Assembly (NCBI GenBank): GCA_022457065.1
Contig: JAJGBQ010000002.1
Span: forward strand, 2,480,001 to 2,544,000
Source of the DNA: Curvularia sp. ZM96
Lineage: Eukaryota > Ascomycota > Dothideomycetes > Pleosporales > Pleosporaceae
Reading direction: 5' to 3'
Length of the DNA: 64,000 nucleotides
In this document: piece after piece, positions 31,543 through 42,742 of the stretch
How positions within the stretch are numbered: position 1 is the stretch's first letter
Layout of the letters: the number at the start of each line of letters is the position of its first letter
Program-made: the position numbers and the translations under genes
Notes under the pieces: generated by a model
Told to the model about the DNA's origin: nothing
Seen by the model: only the letters and a program-made list of their open reading frames with translations
Databases searched by the model: none

Positions 31543-34015
31543 ATGATGCCGCCAAAACTCTTGCTATTGCAATTGATATCTGCTCTTGTCCATGGCAGCA
31601 GCGCTAAATCGATATGGTCTACTACACCTGCAAATACTAGCGATGTCATCCGAACCGCTCTGCCTATCGGCAATGGGCGCTTAGGTGCTATGCCAATTGG
31701 CCCTCCCTGGGCGGAGACCCTCACGCTGAACCTTGATACTCTATGGTCAGGAGGCCCTTTTGAAGCATCTGTAAGTACGGTGTCGCTCGCTTCAATTTAC
31801 AGTTGCGTTAATCTACTCCAAGAATTACACCGGTGGCAATCCAAACTCCTCAATTGATTCCGCTCTGCCAGGAATTAGAGAATGGATTTTCACGAATGGC
31901 ACGGGCAACGTGACTAAGTTGCTTGGTAGCAACGACAACTATGGGTCATATCGAGTCTTGGGTAACTTCAGTGTCACTATTCCGTCGCTTCGCGGTAGCG
32001 GGGTCTCAAACTATACTCGTGTATTGGACCTGACAACCGGTCTTCATACGACGTCGTTTAATGTCAACGGGAGCCGGCTTGAAACCACAGCATTTTGTTC
32101 ATATCCGGACCAGGTTTGCGTTTACAGGCTCCACTCGTCTGGAAGTTTACCGGTACTCGAGCTGAGATTGGATAACGAGCTGGTTGATGCTAAGCTCCAA
32201 AATATTACATGTGCTGCAAATGAAACGGGAGCTGATTCAGGTCATTTGAGGCTTCGAGGCGTAACCCAATTAGGGCCACCACAGGGAATGGTGTACGATA
32301 CAATCGCGCGTGTAGTGCCAAATGCCCACATAAAGACGAGTTGCGACAGTAACAGTGGACTCCTAAAAGTTACTGCCGAAGACGGAACAGAGAGCGTCAC
32401 GGTCGTTATAGGAGCTGAGACAGACTATGACATGAAGAAAGGTACAGCAGAGTACCGATACTCATTCCGAGGTGAAGACCCGGGCCCAAAGGTTGAAGAA
32501 ACAGCGAGAAAGGCAGCTGGAAAAACCTTCGACGAACTGAAGACCAGCCATATAGAGGACTTCACGTCCCTCACCGGTCGCTTCGAGCTGCTGCTTCCCG
32601 ATCCCCTGAACTCATCCCAGGTGCCAACACCTGAGCTAACCGCACGCTACGACTCGAACATAACTTCTGGTGATCCATATCTCGAGAACTTGCTTTTCGA
32701 CTACGCACAATACTTGCTCATCTCCAGCTCACGACCAGGCTCCCTGCCGACGAACCTCCAGGGACGGTGGACCGAACAGATGCAGCCTGACTGGTCTTCT
32801 GACTATCATGCTAACATCAATCTGCAAATGAATTACTGGACTGCCGACCAGACGGGTTTGACCGAGACGCAAAAGCCGCTGTGGGAATACATGATAAACA
32901 CATGGGTCGCACGGGGCCATGAAACAGCCATGCTATTGTATGGAGCCCCAGGATGGGTTGTTCACAACGAAATGAACATTTTTGGGCACACGGCCATGAA
33001 GGACGGCGAGATATGGGCAAATTATCCAGCTGCGCCAGCATGGATGATGCAACATGTTTTTGACTACTGGGACTACACGCGCGACGCCGCTTGGTTGCGA
33101 GATCAAGGCTACCCACTTATCAAGAGCGTGGCCCAGTTTTGGCTCACCCAGCTGCATGTGGACGAGTTCACCAAAGACGGATCCCTGGTTGTCAATCCCT
33201 GCACCAGCCCTGAACATGGTCCCACAACCTTCGGATGTGCTCACTGGCAGCAACTCATCCATCAAGTCTTCGAGGCCGTGCTCTCCACCCAGAGCATTGC
33301 TGGTGAAACTGACACAGCTTTCGTATCAAATGTATCCTCGACTCTCGACCGCCTCGACAAGGGCTTTCACGTCGGCGCCTGGGGCCAAATCAAAGAGTGG
33401 AAGCTACCAGACTCTTTTGGTTACGAGTTCATGAACGACACACATCGCCATATATCAGAGCTCGTGGGCTGGCACCCTGGAAGTTCACTCTCATCTTTCC
33501 TGGGCGGTTACAGCAATTCCACCGTCCAAAACGCTGTCCGAGAGAAGCTGCACAGTCGTGGAATCGGTATCGGCCCCGATGCAAACTCCGGATGGGAAAA
33601 GGTCTGGCGCGGAGCATGCTGGGCTCGTCTCAATGACACAGCACAGGCGTATCTCGAGCTCAGATATGCGATTGAGCAAAACTTTGTGGGCAATGGGTTT
33701 AGTATGTACAAGGGTGAGAGAAGACCGTTCCAGATTGATGCGAACTATGGGCTTGGAGGCACGGTTTTGGCTATGCTTGTTGTGGATCTGCCACCTGCGG
33801 CCGAGGCTCAAGGAGACAAGAGAGTGGTGGTAATGGGTCCTGCAATCCCGGAGAGCTGGGCTGGTGGAAGTGTCAAGGGCTTGCGACTTAGAGGTGGTGG
33901 CGTCGTTGATTTTACGTGGGACGATGCTGGCATGGTTAAGGATTTGAAGGTGGTCAAGGATGTGGGGAACGTGACGATTGTCAACAAGAAAGGGGATGTG
34001 CTGTTGAGCTCTTGA
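31543..34015 (+). CDS. Secreted GH95 alpha-L-fucosidase
   Basis: Inverting glycoside hydrolase of family 95, removing alpha-1,2-linked L-fucose (some members release L-galactose) from plant or glycoprotein glycans outside the cell. Exons are 31543-31770 and 31823-34015 with a 52-nt intron (806 residues, normal for GH95). Residues 1-21 form a signal peptide (KLLLLQLISALVHGSSA). The N-terminal domain opens with the family text RTALPIGNGRLGAM and DTLWSGGP. The (alpha/alpha)6 catalytic domain contains the paired asparagines in NINLQMNYW (about residue 406), the general acid region NPCTSPEHG (about 537) and QIDANYGLGG (about 714), matching the catalytic Asn/Asn, Glu and Asp of characterised members. 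Many N-glycosylation sequons are present. A CreA-like palindrome lies just upstream. Confidence 0.93.
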
Positions 34016-34346
34016 GGTCAAGGGAGATTCATACATTTTGAGGTATGATTGAAGGGTTGTTGGGGAAGAATATCATCTTTCTCGATGAGCACTAGCAAAT
34101 CAGGCCTTTCATTGTTGTGAGATATATAGAAGCGGTTAACAAGAACTAGCACGGGCAATTGAGCATGTCATTGACGTTATCCCCCAGCACTATCGGTAGT
34201 TTTGAAGTAACAAGCTCTAGCTCATCACTCGCAACCGCTATGGAATTACCAACATACCGTCGAAAATCCCAAGCCCAACTCTTAAACACATCGAATCTGA
34301 GACTGCTCTTTCAAATCGACAATACTTCTACAAACCTCCTAAAAAT
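34016..34346. other. Convergent 3' intergenic region
   Basis: 331 bp between the stop codons of the GH95 and PAP2 genes, AT-rich, with 3' UTRs only. Confidence 0.5.
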
Positions 34347-35470
34347 TCACAAAACCCCATCCTCTACAGCCCTCAAATCATCTACTTTGTTCCTCGGCAC
34401 ATGGTTATCCTTCGCATCCCACACGCTCCGAAAATTCATCTTATACGCCATCAGCGCAAAAACAGTCCCAATCGCTGCGCCACACACTACATCAACAGGA
34501 TGATGCCAGCCGTCTCTAATCTTCGACAGTGCTAATATGACAGCCGTGCACAGTGGGGTCGCGGAAAGTAGCAGTTTCCAGTGCGGGACGGGGCCAAAGA
34601 AAGGCTCGGCAAATAGTTCTAAAGAGGATCGGCGGCCGTCTTCTGGCTCGGTATCGATAGCGGCTGTAAGTGCAGGTGCGTCGTGTCGAGAGTGTCCAAA
34701 GGTTTTGAAGTGCGCGGTGAGCCAGAGGGTGAGAAATACGAAGCCGGCGAAAGCAGAGGAGGCGTGGCCAGAGGGAAAGCTCATTTGCGAGTCATTGAGA
34801 GAAGGTTTGTGCGTATTGGTACAGGTTTCGTCGGCTGTGGTGTAATAAGATAGAGGGTACGTAGTGCCCGCATCAGTGGCTAGATATGCTGGTCTGCATG
34901 TTTCGTAGAAATTTGGGCGGAGGCCGCCGACAAAGATTTTGAGAAGGCAGGCCAGTAGAGCGGAGGTGGATAGTGCGTAGCCGAGTCCTGCGAGCTGTTT
35001 GAGGGGTTTCCTTATATATCAGCTGTGATGCAACTCTCTTTTATCTTCTAACTCTGGGGGACAGTACAGGCGGAGAGGGAGGCAAGGAGAGGAGAGGGTG
35101 TTGAAGAACTCACAGCAGCACTAGCATTGTAGTAGTCTCTCAACACCCACAGATTCATACCGACCATCACACCAGCTGGGACGCAAAACGAGATGGCACC
35201 CATTTTGATCGTATCGAGGTACTCGCTGCGTAGCGGCTGAGCATACTTGAGACCCGCAGAAGTCGTTTCGACGCCCTCAAAGTAAGGGAAGTAGTGAATG
35301 ACTGCTGGTGGACACAGCTTCCAGAGAACAATTGCTGTTATGAAACATATCAAGGTGGTGAGCAGATTCAACCAATTGTCGCTGAAGATTTGGCGCGCCG
35401 AGGGTCTGTTGTAGTAGCCTGGCATCAACCAATGATGCTTACCGGGGATGAGCCTGGGTAGGACGAGCAT
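34347..35470 (-). CDS. PAP2-type lipid phosphate phosphatase
   Basis: Integral membrane phosphatase acting on phosphatidic acid, diacylglycerol pyrophosphate or related lipids (Dpp1/Lpp1 class). Exons are 35114-35470 and 34347-34994 (334 residues). The 119-nt intron was placed at the CAAACAG acceptor, the only one keeping phase 0 and restoring a helix (YYNASAA/LAGLGYALSTSALL). Motif 1 is KIFVGGLRP and motif 2 PSGHAS; motif 3 reads SKIRDGWHHPVD, with lysine where the family has arginine (SRX5HX3D). Five or six hydrophobic helices flank these. The first in-frame ATG is at 35470; the GTG further upstream is not needed. A 40-residue loop between TM segments (TEPEDGRRSSLELFAEP) is a fungal insertion. 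The catalytic histidines are intact, so activity is likely. Confidence 0.85.
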
Positions 35471-35858
35471 AATGGGTTCGCGAGCTTTCCGAGTAGGTTT
35501 CGAGGTGGAGTGAAGAAGAGCAGAGAACAATGTGGTAGAGGTCACTCAGGCGTTGGATTGGGGCGGGGAGACAGTGTCCTGTTTATGCCCACTTCACAGG
35601 AATTATCCTGTTGAAAGGACCCTTGGTGTAATGCATAACTCATGAAGTCCCTTTCTTTTCCTATTCTAAATAAACAATTAACACATGATGCAGGCACCCA
35701 GAATGTAGGGGCTTAACCTCTGCATATGTCATTGATCTATCCATTCAGATAGGCAATTTTGGGAGCGGAGATGCGAATATCCGAGTACCATGGTAAGAAA
35801 TACCAAGTGGGTGAAATCACAGGTCATGTATGACAAAAGAGGACCATAATCAAGGCAT
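35471..35858. other. Intergenic region between PAP2 start and MoaC end
   Basis: 388 bp, both genes on the minus strand. It contains the promoter of the PAP2 gene and the 3' UTR of the molybdopterin gene; nothing else is seen. Confidence 0.45.
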
Positions 35859-38800
35859 CTACTCCTGCCAGCTCTTCCACCCCTCTTCCCTCCAAACCCC
35901 GCTCTTACCCCCCTCCTTGAATACCACACGCACGTCCTTTATGACCTGGAATCTATCCACTGCCTTGCACATATCGACCACGCTGAGTGCCGCGCCCATG
36001 ATCGCTGTTAGTGCTTCCATTTCCACGCCTGTAGGTCCTGTACACTGAACTTTGGCTTCGATCTTGACACCCCCGTGGTTCTCCTTTTCTTCCTTCAATC
36101 CGTCTTCTTTTGAAGACGAGGAAGATTCCATTGCGCCAGAAAATGGTTTCAACTCGACGCTAACATGTGTAAGGGGAATGGGATGGCACAGCGGTATTAA
36201 GTCGGGGCATTTCTTCGCTGCCATGATACCTGCTATGCGTGAAACGCCCAGGACATCACCTTTTTTGGCAGTGTTGGAATGAATAAGCGAAAGTGGAGTG
36301 GGGTTTGTAAAATGGACTGAGCCGACGGCGATGGCGGTGCGAATGGTGTGCTGCTTCGCAGACACAGAGACCATGTGTGCAGAGCCAGTGGAAGTCAAAT
36401 GAGGCAGAGATGGTGTTGGTGATTCTTTGGTAGCACCATTTATTTTCTGCTGACTTGTAGGATCAGAAGTTGCTGGCGAGGAGCGGGATGACGTCGAGTA
36501 CATCTTGTGTGCGACAGGCTCACGGACAGCTCCGCTTTGCGAATCCTGGTACACATTCGGTCGCTTATGGGTGTTCCAGAGCGTCGTGGCCGAGGGTGTG
36601 ATCTCTGCGTACTGCTGTTGCACTGATGACTTAGATTCTGGTTCGTCAGTCAAGAACCCCAAGCCTTCAGCATGGAATTCATCCCAATCCAACACGCCCT
36701 CTGCATCCCCATGCATAGCGCCTCTCTGCTCAAAGACTTGGTACCAACGCATTACCATGCGCTCAGCAGCTTCATTACTGAGATCATGATCGCTGACCAT
36801 TCGGTCAAGCACCATCCGGACCCGCCCATCCACAATATCGCGCTCGACCTGACCCGTTTGCTCGATGCTATCAAACCGAGTTTGCCATTTTTTCACGAGA
36901 ATCTTGAGCCACGTTTGCAGCGTCGCTTTGTTCTGGCTGGTCCAGATATCGTACGGCAGCGTGTCGATTCGTGGGTACGAACTTTTGAGGCGCTCGGCCA
37001 TTTCGAACACTTGAGATTGAAGTTCTGGCACCGGTCCTTCGAAGGTAACAATAAGGTTCTCGTCAACTGGAACAAATCCCGATGGAGGAACTCGAAGGTG
37101 CAGGTCATCGCTAGGCTTTTGTGGGGGGGACACATTCATGGTTGCCTCTTCGCTCTTGGTCTCTTGGACTCCATTTGCTGACTTGGAATGAGCTAGTACA
37201 GACACTGAGCTCATTCCAGCTTTCCTGAGTTGGGTGGTAACATCGTCTTTTGCCTGGGCTGTCGCTCGTGCGCTGTCAGCCTCAATGTTCCTTCTTGCAG
37301 ATCTTGGCTCCCCCAAGTGCTTGTTGACCCTTTTGATAGCTTGATTCAAGATGGCATCCAAACTTTTGGGCGCCGGCTCATCCTTTTCAATATTAGGTTT
37401 CGCAGGTGTGGGGACTCTTTTAGCTTCTCGCTCTTTTTCCTCATGCTCCCGAAGCTGCTTCAGTAGCATGCGCTTCCTAGCTAGTATCTCTTCCTTTCGA
37501 TTCCTGATCGCTTCTCGTTGTCGAGCTTGTTCAAGAATGTCCTCGAACTGCTGCTTGGACTTTTCTAGCAGTTGTTTGCTCCCATGAACCTTCTCTAACT
37601 GCTGGTCGACGTGTGTATCGGTCTTTTCATGATCTCGCAATTCCTCATCAGTAGCTTCCGTCTCTGCAACAGAGTGCTTGCTCTGCCTATGACGCGCGAT
37701 GCGACCTTGCAATTTGTGGATCTCCTCCTCGGTCTTCTTTAGCAATCTATCGCTCTCTGACGGTATCCTGAGCTCCTCTAGAAAAGTCGTGAGATTGAAA
37801 GTGTCTTGCTGTTGTGGCGATATCTTTGCGTCGGTTTCTGCTGCAACATCTTGTTGTGTAAGTGTCTTATCATCCACTTCTTTCACTTCAACATCTTGTT
37901 GCGTAAGTGACTTCTCATCCTCTCGTTCCACCCCAGCATCTTGTTGTGGAACTACCTTCGCATCCTCTCCTTGTGTTGTATTTTCCTCCCAATCATTAAC
38001 TCCCGGGTGCTTAGAAGTACGCCTTCTAGACCGCTTCCCGACAGGTGTGTAGGACACGAAGGCTCGAATGGTATTTGTTGACAGCGACACTGGCGAGTAT
38101 AGATGTGATATTGAGGCATGAGTCATGCCATTTGCCGAGGAGAAGGTATGGGAACGTCCCGCAGCCATGGGCAGTGTTCGTAGAGAAGGAAGCTTCCATA
38201 AACGTACGCCTGTCGGCGGCTTTTTATCTACACCTAGTCAGCAATGTACATCACATACATACGAAGACGGTATGCAAACATAAAGGGTATATCATTCGAG
38301 TATGTAATCGTATAACATGATGCATCAAGCGATAGTAAGGATTCGCAACGAAGGAGAACGCTCAAGACGCCATTCATGCAGCGACCGTCATAGCACCATA
38401 ATCCACCGAGCGATAAGACATGCAGAAAAGAGAGAAGAGGACCGTGTTCACCCACCAATTAAGATCATCGGCCTGTTTTCCATGTTGGCGAGATCGTTCA
38501 GGTCAGCATGTTTCTCTGCCTTGCGCTTCACAGCTGCTCCGACAACCTCAAGCAGTTCACGCTCTCGCTGGCCCCAGCCGAGAACAGTCTCGTCGCTTAG
38601 ACGCCCCTCGTGGCGATCCATTTCGATTTGCTTGATGCGTTCGAATGCTTCCTGGTCGATGGGTTCGCCGTTATTGCCCTGCCGCAGTACATCCCGTAAG
38701 GATACCTCGGCATTTCCATGCAAGCAAACTTTCAGGTTACCGTCGCTCGTTATGCGCAATCGATTGCAGGTGCCACAGAAATCGTTGGTCATGCTTGTGA

Positions 38801-39840
38801 TGAACCCAACCTTGCCGACGAACCCGGGAACCTCGTACGTCTTGCTCGTGTCGTTCTTGTGGCCGGGAACGGGTCTTAATCCAGGGTATTTTGCCCTGAT
38901 AATGTCGAGCATCTCCTGGAAACTGATCATCTTGTTCTCACTCCACTTGTTACCGCCAAAGGGCATGTACTCAATGAAGCGCACTTCAATGTCCTTCTCA
39001 CGGCCCAGCTCGACAAAGGGCAAAATCTCGCGTTCATTCAGGCCGCGCATTACAACACAGTTGACCTTAAGTTTGACGTTGGCTCCGAGCTTGTTCATCT
39101 CGAGTATGCGGTCAATCGACTTCATCACTGCATCGAAACCTTTCCGCCGTGTCATGATCTGGAACTGGAACGGATCCAGCGTGTCTAGGCTCAAGTTGAC
39201 GCCTGTCAGACCAGCTTCGACCATGGCATCGAGTTTCCGATGTAGCGATATGCCATTGGTTGTCAGGGCGAGCTCGCGCAGGCCCTTTGAGCGTAGACTA
39301 CCGATTTGCTGCATAAGTGGGACTATGTCACGTCGGACGGTGGGTTCGCCGCCGGTAAGACGGATCTTGGTGACACCTTGCGACACAAATAGCGACGAGA
39401 GATAGAAGATTTCGGGCGTGGTGAGCATGTTGGCGGGCGGCGAAAGCGGAACGCCCTCTGTTCCTCGTCAGTCAAAGTTCTTTATCGAGCCGTGTCCAAA
39501 GCACACCTTCGGGCATGCAGTACAGACATCGCAGGTTACAGCGCTCTGTGATGCTGATGCGCAAATAGTCATGCTGCCGATTAAATGTGTCGGTCAAAAA
39601 GTCAGAAAAAGGCTTCGCATTCTTGATAGCTGCTCTCCGGTCCTTGATATCCGATTGTGGCGATTTCGACACCGGTGCTATGCTCGGGAGGAACTCGGAG
39701 CCTGGTTGCCGTGTTTCTGTACTGGTCGCGATGCTTCTTGTCCATATCGCGGAAATGGGCGGTTGTGCAGATAGTTGGCTGCGGCCAGCAGCTCTACGCA
39801 GCGCGGCCGGGCCCGCCCGAAACCTAGCCATATTCACCAT
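35859..39840 (-). CDS. cnxABC: Molybdenum cofactor step-1 protein: MoaA (radical SAM) joined to MoaC (CnxABC/MOCS1-like)
   Basis: Converts GTP to cyclic pyranopterin monophosphate, the first stage of Moco synthesis, probably in mitochondria. Exons are 39507-39840, 38456-39457 and 35859-38227; introns are 49 and 228 nt (1,234 residues if fully spliced). MoaA has a basic presequence, the radical-SAM cluster CNLRCLYCMPE, GGEPTVRRD, and the C-terminal cluster FCGTCNRLRITSDGNLKVC. MoaC occupies about 1056-1234 with LIPLCHPIPL and VDMCKAVD. Between them lie about 600 residues: a presequence-like start (PMAAGRSHTF), 15-residue repeats, a long coiled coil and an unrecognised globular region (FEGPVPELQSQVFEMAERLK). 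If the 228-nt intron is retained, MoaA stops at 38448 after RPMILIGG (447 residues). The MoaC part could alternatively be a separate gene starting at ATG 38168, an open frame of 769 codons. Confidence 0.75.
37812..37946 (-). repeat. Three 15-residue tandem repeats in the MoaA-MoaC linker
   Basis: Exact 45-bp periodicity; units begin QQD (QQDAGVEREDEKSLT, QQDVEVKEVDDKTLT, QQDVAAETDAKISPQ), followed by a fourth QQD start. Acidic and probably disordered. Confidence 0.8.
38228..38455 (-). other. Switch intron at the MoaA Gly-Gly end
   Basis: A 228-nt segment with donor GTGGGTGAA and acceptor GTGTAG. The donor sits inside the codons for the last two glycines of MoaA: unspliced mRNA reads ATT GGT GGG TGA, ending MoaA in Gly-Gly. 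Spliced mRNA reads ATT GAT AAA, removing both glycines and entering the MoaC frame. Acceptor phase matches exactly. A CTGAC lies just upstream of the acceptor. Confidence 0.6.
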
Positions 39841-40298
39841 TACGAGGAGTTGGAGCTGGAAGAACCGTGCTCGACATCTGGAGGGGCGGACATGGGAAAC
39901 CTATATAGGCCAGCAGGCGAGACGGCCGAGATGACTGAGATGCGAACGGCTTTAGTGGGCTGTCTGGAGCCAATGCAGGGATCCATGGCGCACTTGGCAG
40001 CATTACTAAGGATTGCTCTCACAACTGGTGGGGTATTCTCGCCAACGCTGGGATGACCATTGTTTCTATCTCTCGCCACCTACTCAAGCTACTTGTTGTA
40101 GAAACTAACATGTTTTAATCTCTCCAAGACCCTTCGAGTGCGCCGCCAAGAGGAAGTGTCTGACATGTCAGAGGTTTTAACCTTACAGCCTGTTCCCACT
40201 TTGGATATTGTAAAAGATAACTACCGCCGTTTCGAGACATTGCATACGCACGTATTACGTTTCCTATTTTTCTACCAGCCCGGTACTTACATCCGACA
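39841..40298. other. Intergenic region upstream of the molybdopterin gene
   Basis: 458 bp. The first 240 bp should be the promoter of the MoaA-MoaC gene. No further coding signal or motif was seen. Confidence 0.45.
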
Positions 40299-40871
40299 TT
40301 ATTCACCTCGCCTTTCCCGCCTCTCATATCTTCGGACAAGAGCTGTGAACCTCCTTCTGCCCCACTGCGACTTGAATGATAGCTGGACAATACGCTGCTG
40401 CTGGCGCGACATCGCCCGCATCATTGTGACAGGAGCGCCACTTGTGGCTGGTTTCTCTGCGCGTTTTGCGTTCTTAGAGACACGCGTACCTAAATCCTCC
40501 TGCACCGCATGTCGGTGCCATTTCAGGCAAGTCGCGCAGGTAGGCTTATAACACGGGGTTTCGAGGCTGATATCGTTCATATATTTTCCTCTCCGTTTCC
40601 GTGCTGGACCGCCATATTGAAATTGAGATAGCTTGATCTTGCAGCTTCTCGGCGCGCGAGTAACACTCCTTGGCTTTGTGATTTTGGGCTGATCATCTGC
40701 AAGGACGCAGGCATTCCAGATATGCGCCGGTATTCTGATCTTGACTTTTGTAGTCTTTGTTGGTAGGAATCGGGGTGTATGGTTCTGCCTTCGCCCTGTG
40801 GGCTTGGGCTGATCATCTGTAGGAGCGTGGGCGTTCCAGATATGTCCTGGTATTCTGATCTTGAGGTCCAT
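40299..40871 (-). CDS. Orphan ORF with 40-residue repeats, possibly decayed
   Basis: An ATG-started open frame of 190 residues with no recognised family. It carries a repeat unit containing KIRIPxHIWNA and DDQPK twice, 120 bp apart, then a degenerate third copy (SCKIKLSQFQYGG), a Cys-containing basic segment (CYKPTCATCLKWHRH) and an Arg-rich tail. Sequence upstream of the ATG aligns with repeat copy 2 at the protein level (QNRITRFLP versus QNHTPRFLP) but a one-base deletion in an A7 run shifts the frame, so the present ATG lies inside the first repeat. This suggests a gene fragment or a longer gene with an unseen upstream exon. Conserved residues between copies include some synonymous changes, which favours past coding. 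Confidence is low. Confidence 0.35.
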   Translation of the reverse strand: MDLKIRIPGHIWNAHAPTDDQPKPTGRRQNHTPRFLPTKTTKVKIRIPAHIWNACVLADDQPKITKPRSVTRAPRSCKIKLSQFQYGGPARKRRGKYMNDISLETPCYKPTCATCLKWHRHAVQEDLGTRVSKNAKRAEKPATSGAPVTMMRAMSRQQQRIVQLSFKSQWGRRRFTALVRRYERRERRGE

Positions 40872-40906
40872 GGTTTTTTTGGTAAGAATCTAGTGATACG
40901 ATTTTG
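40668..40906 (-). repeat. Two tandem 119/120-bp repeat units
   Basis: Unit 1 is 40788-40906 (119 bp) and unit 2 is 40668-40787 (120 bp). Over the last 25 codons, 17 residues are identical. The length difference is one base in a poly-A run. Confidence 0.75.
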
Positions 40907-41201
40907 TCTGGGAGTTTTGCCTGGGGGTTTCCACGCTCAATCAATATTGTTTCTTCTAGCATTCGTCTAATCTGCCTGTTGTTCAATTTATATGGTCCCA
41001 AATGGTTGCCAGCTCGGCGTTTGCTGTCTCATCTGTAAGACATTGACACATTGTGCATGATAAAGGATGAATAGTCCTGCTGCCCAACAAGGCATTGTAG
41101 AGAAAACGAAGTGACTTCATGCCAATCTTGACCACAAGAATGACACAATGTCATTAACTGAACTTGGAATTGTACGGAACACTTGCAAAGATCGAGAAAA
41201 T
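40872..41201. other. Short intergenic region
   Basis: Outside the repeat part, this holds a short minus-strand frame (RQIRRMLEETILIERG) of unknown meaning and the 3' UTR of the phytase gene. No clear gene. Confidence 0.35.
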
Positions 41202-42742
41202 CTAGTCGTAACACCTCTCCCAAAGCCCGCCATTCCTAGCAAAGCTTTGGCTCTCGACAAACTTGCTCAGTGTACACCTACCAAAGCGGTCTCCGCCGCA
41301 AAACTCTAGTGGATGCACGCGGTCGTTCACTATGACGCGAACAGACTCCTCTTTCTTGTCTTTGCACTGCATTTTCTCAACATACATGCGAGCAGCGAAG
41401 GGCACAGTCCATGCAGCCGAATAACCATGGGTCTGCTTGGTATCTTCAATCGTGGTGTTTGACAGGGCTTTTGTTTTGTTGTACAGTCCAAGCGCAGCCA
41501 GAACACCACTAATGTCGTTGTCGTGGCTGAAATCGGCATACACCTTGCGGTCGAGAGGAAACGTCTTTGGGTCCGAGTCAAGAGTGCGGTTGGTGTTAGT
41601 GTTGTCTTCAACAGGTTTCTGAGTTAGGCGCGCCAACAGCTCGTTGACATACCCAACACCCTGTGTAGGTCCAAGAGGATTGCCTACCCCATAGCCGTAG
41701 TACTTGCCCAGGGTCTGAAAGTAATCGTATTCGCGCCACTCCTTCTCTGAAAACAATTCGCAGAATTTGGACAGCTGCGCCGCAGGGTGCGCGAGGGTGT
41801 CAAAAGGGCACATGTCCATTAGGTATACAATGGAGGTCGCGCTGAGATTAGTACCAAGAACAGAATTGACGCGGTTCTGAATCGGTGGCACAAACTTGTC
41901 AGCCCACACATGTTGCGCTCGGTCTCCCAGACCATGGTCCGGTCCGCCTTCGAATGCAGGACAGATATCGTGAGACAATGTGTTGTTCCAGCTTGGGCCT
42001 TCTGGTATGATTACATCAATCTTTCGAGGCTCGGCGTCCAACGACTGCGCAACGCCCATGAGCCAGCGCTCAGCCGACTCTACGACACGATGCTGACCGC
42101 CAGCGCGCACAAATGGTGTGTTCTCCTCGACGAGCTTCTGGTACCGGCGATAGAAATGAGCGCCCGAGTTCACCATCTCTTGTCTTCCAGCATCCGTCAA
42201 CTCATCCGCACCCAGGGTGTACTCATAGTCCTTCAAGAACTCGAATTTATCAGGGAATGCCGTGCTCGTGTTCTGGATCTCGGCGATGAGCAGGTGATAC
42301 GCTATTGTCTTGCCAAAGGTCGGGTCGCGGCCGCCATGGCGCGAGAGGACGCTCGCAAAAGTGACCTCGCAACTCTTGGGAGGCGCAGCGTCTATTTCAG
42401 AGGGCACAGAATACCAGAGGGAATACTGGCCCAAGAAATGCGTCGTCTTGGGGCTGCAACGGTAGCCTTCATCGATGGTGTCGCAGGACTTTGAGCTGGC
42501 AAAAGGGAAGAAGCTATGGAGCATTAGCAATGAAGTAGCGATTGAGGGTTCCATTCAGCGTACCTGAAGAGCCCGTAAATGGCTATACAAGCACCCGCTG
42601 CTTGGAGTGCGCGACGACGGAATCCCCCTGCTTCATTGTAGCGTCGTGGAGATTTTGATGCCGCCGGCTCCTTTTCGTCCAGGGGCAGGGATGTGTAATC
42701 GTAGGATCTGGTTCCGCGCATTCTGTTCCACGGTTGCGACAT
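41202..42742 (-). CDS. Membrane-anchored histidine acid phosphatase (phytase-like)
   Basis: Branch-2 histidine phosphatase, the class of fungal 3-phytases, hydrolysing phytate or other phosphomonoesters. Exons are 42564-42742 and 41202-42513 with a 50-nt intron (496 residues). The catalytic SRHGGRDPT begins at residue 117 and the proton-donor DFSHDND follows near 380. Cysteines at positions typical of secreted phytases (CDTIDEGYRCS, CPFDTLAH, CELF) support folding outside the cytosol. Unlike secreted phytases, it begins with about 44 hydrophilic residues (MSQPWNRMRGTRSYDYTSLP, then basic RRYN, FRRR), followed by one hydrophobic segment, ALQAAGACIAIYGLFSFFPF (45-64), split by the intron. It is therefore predicted to be a type II membrane protein. 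Several sequons are present. Divergent from the permease downstream. Confidence 0.88.
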
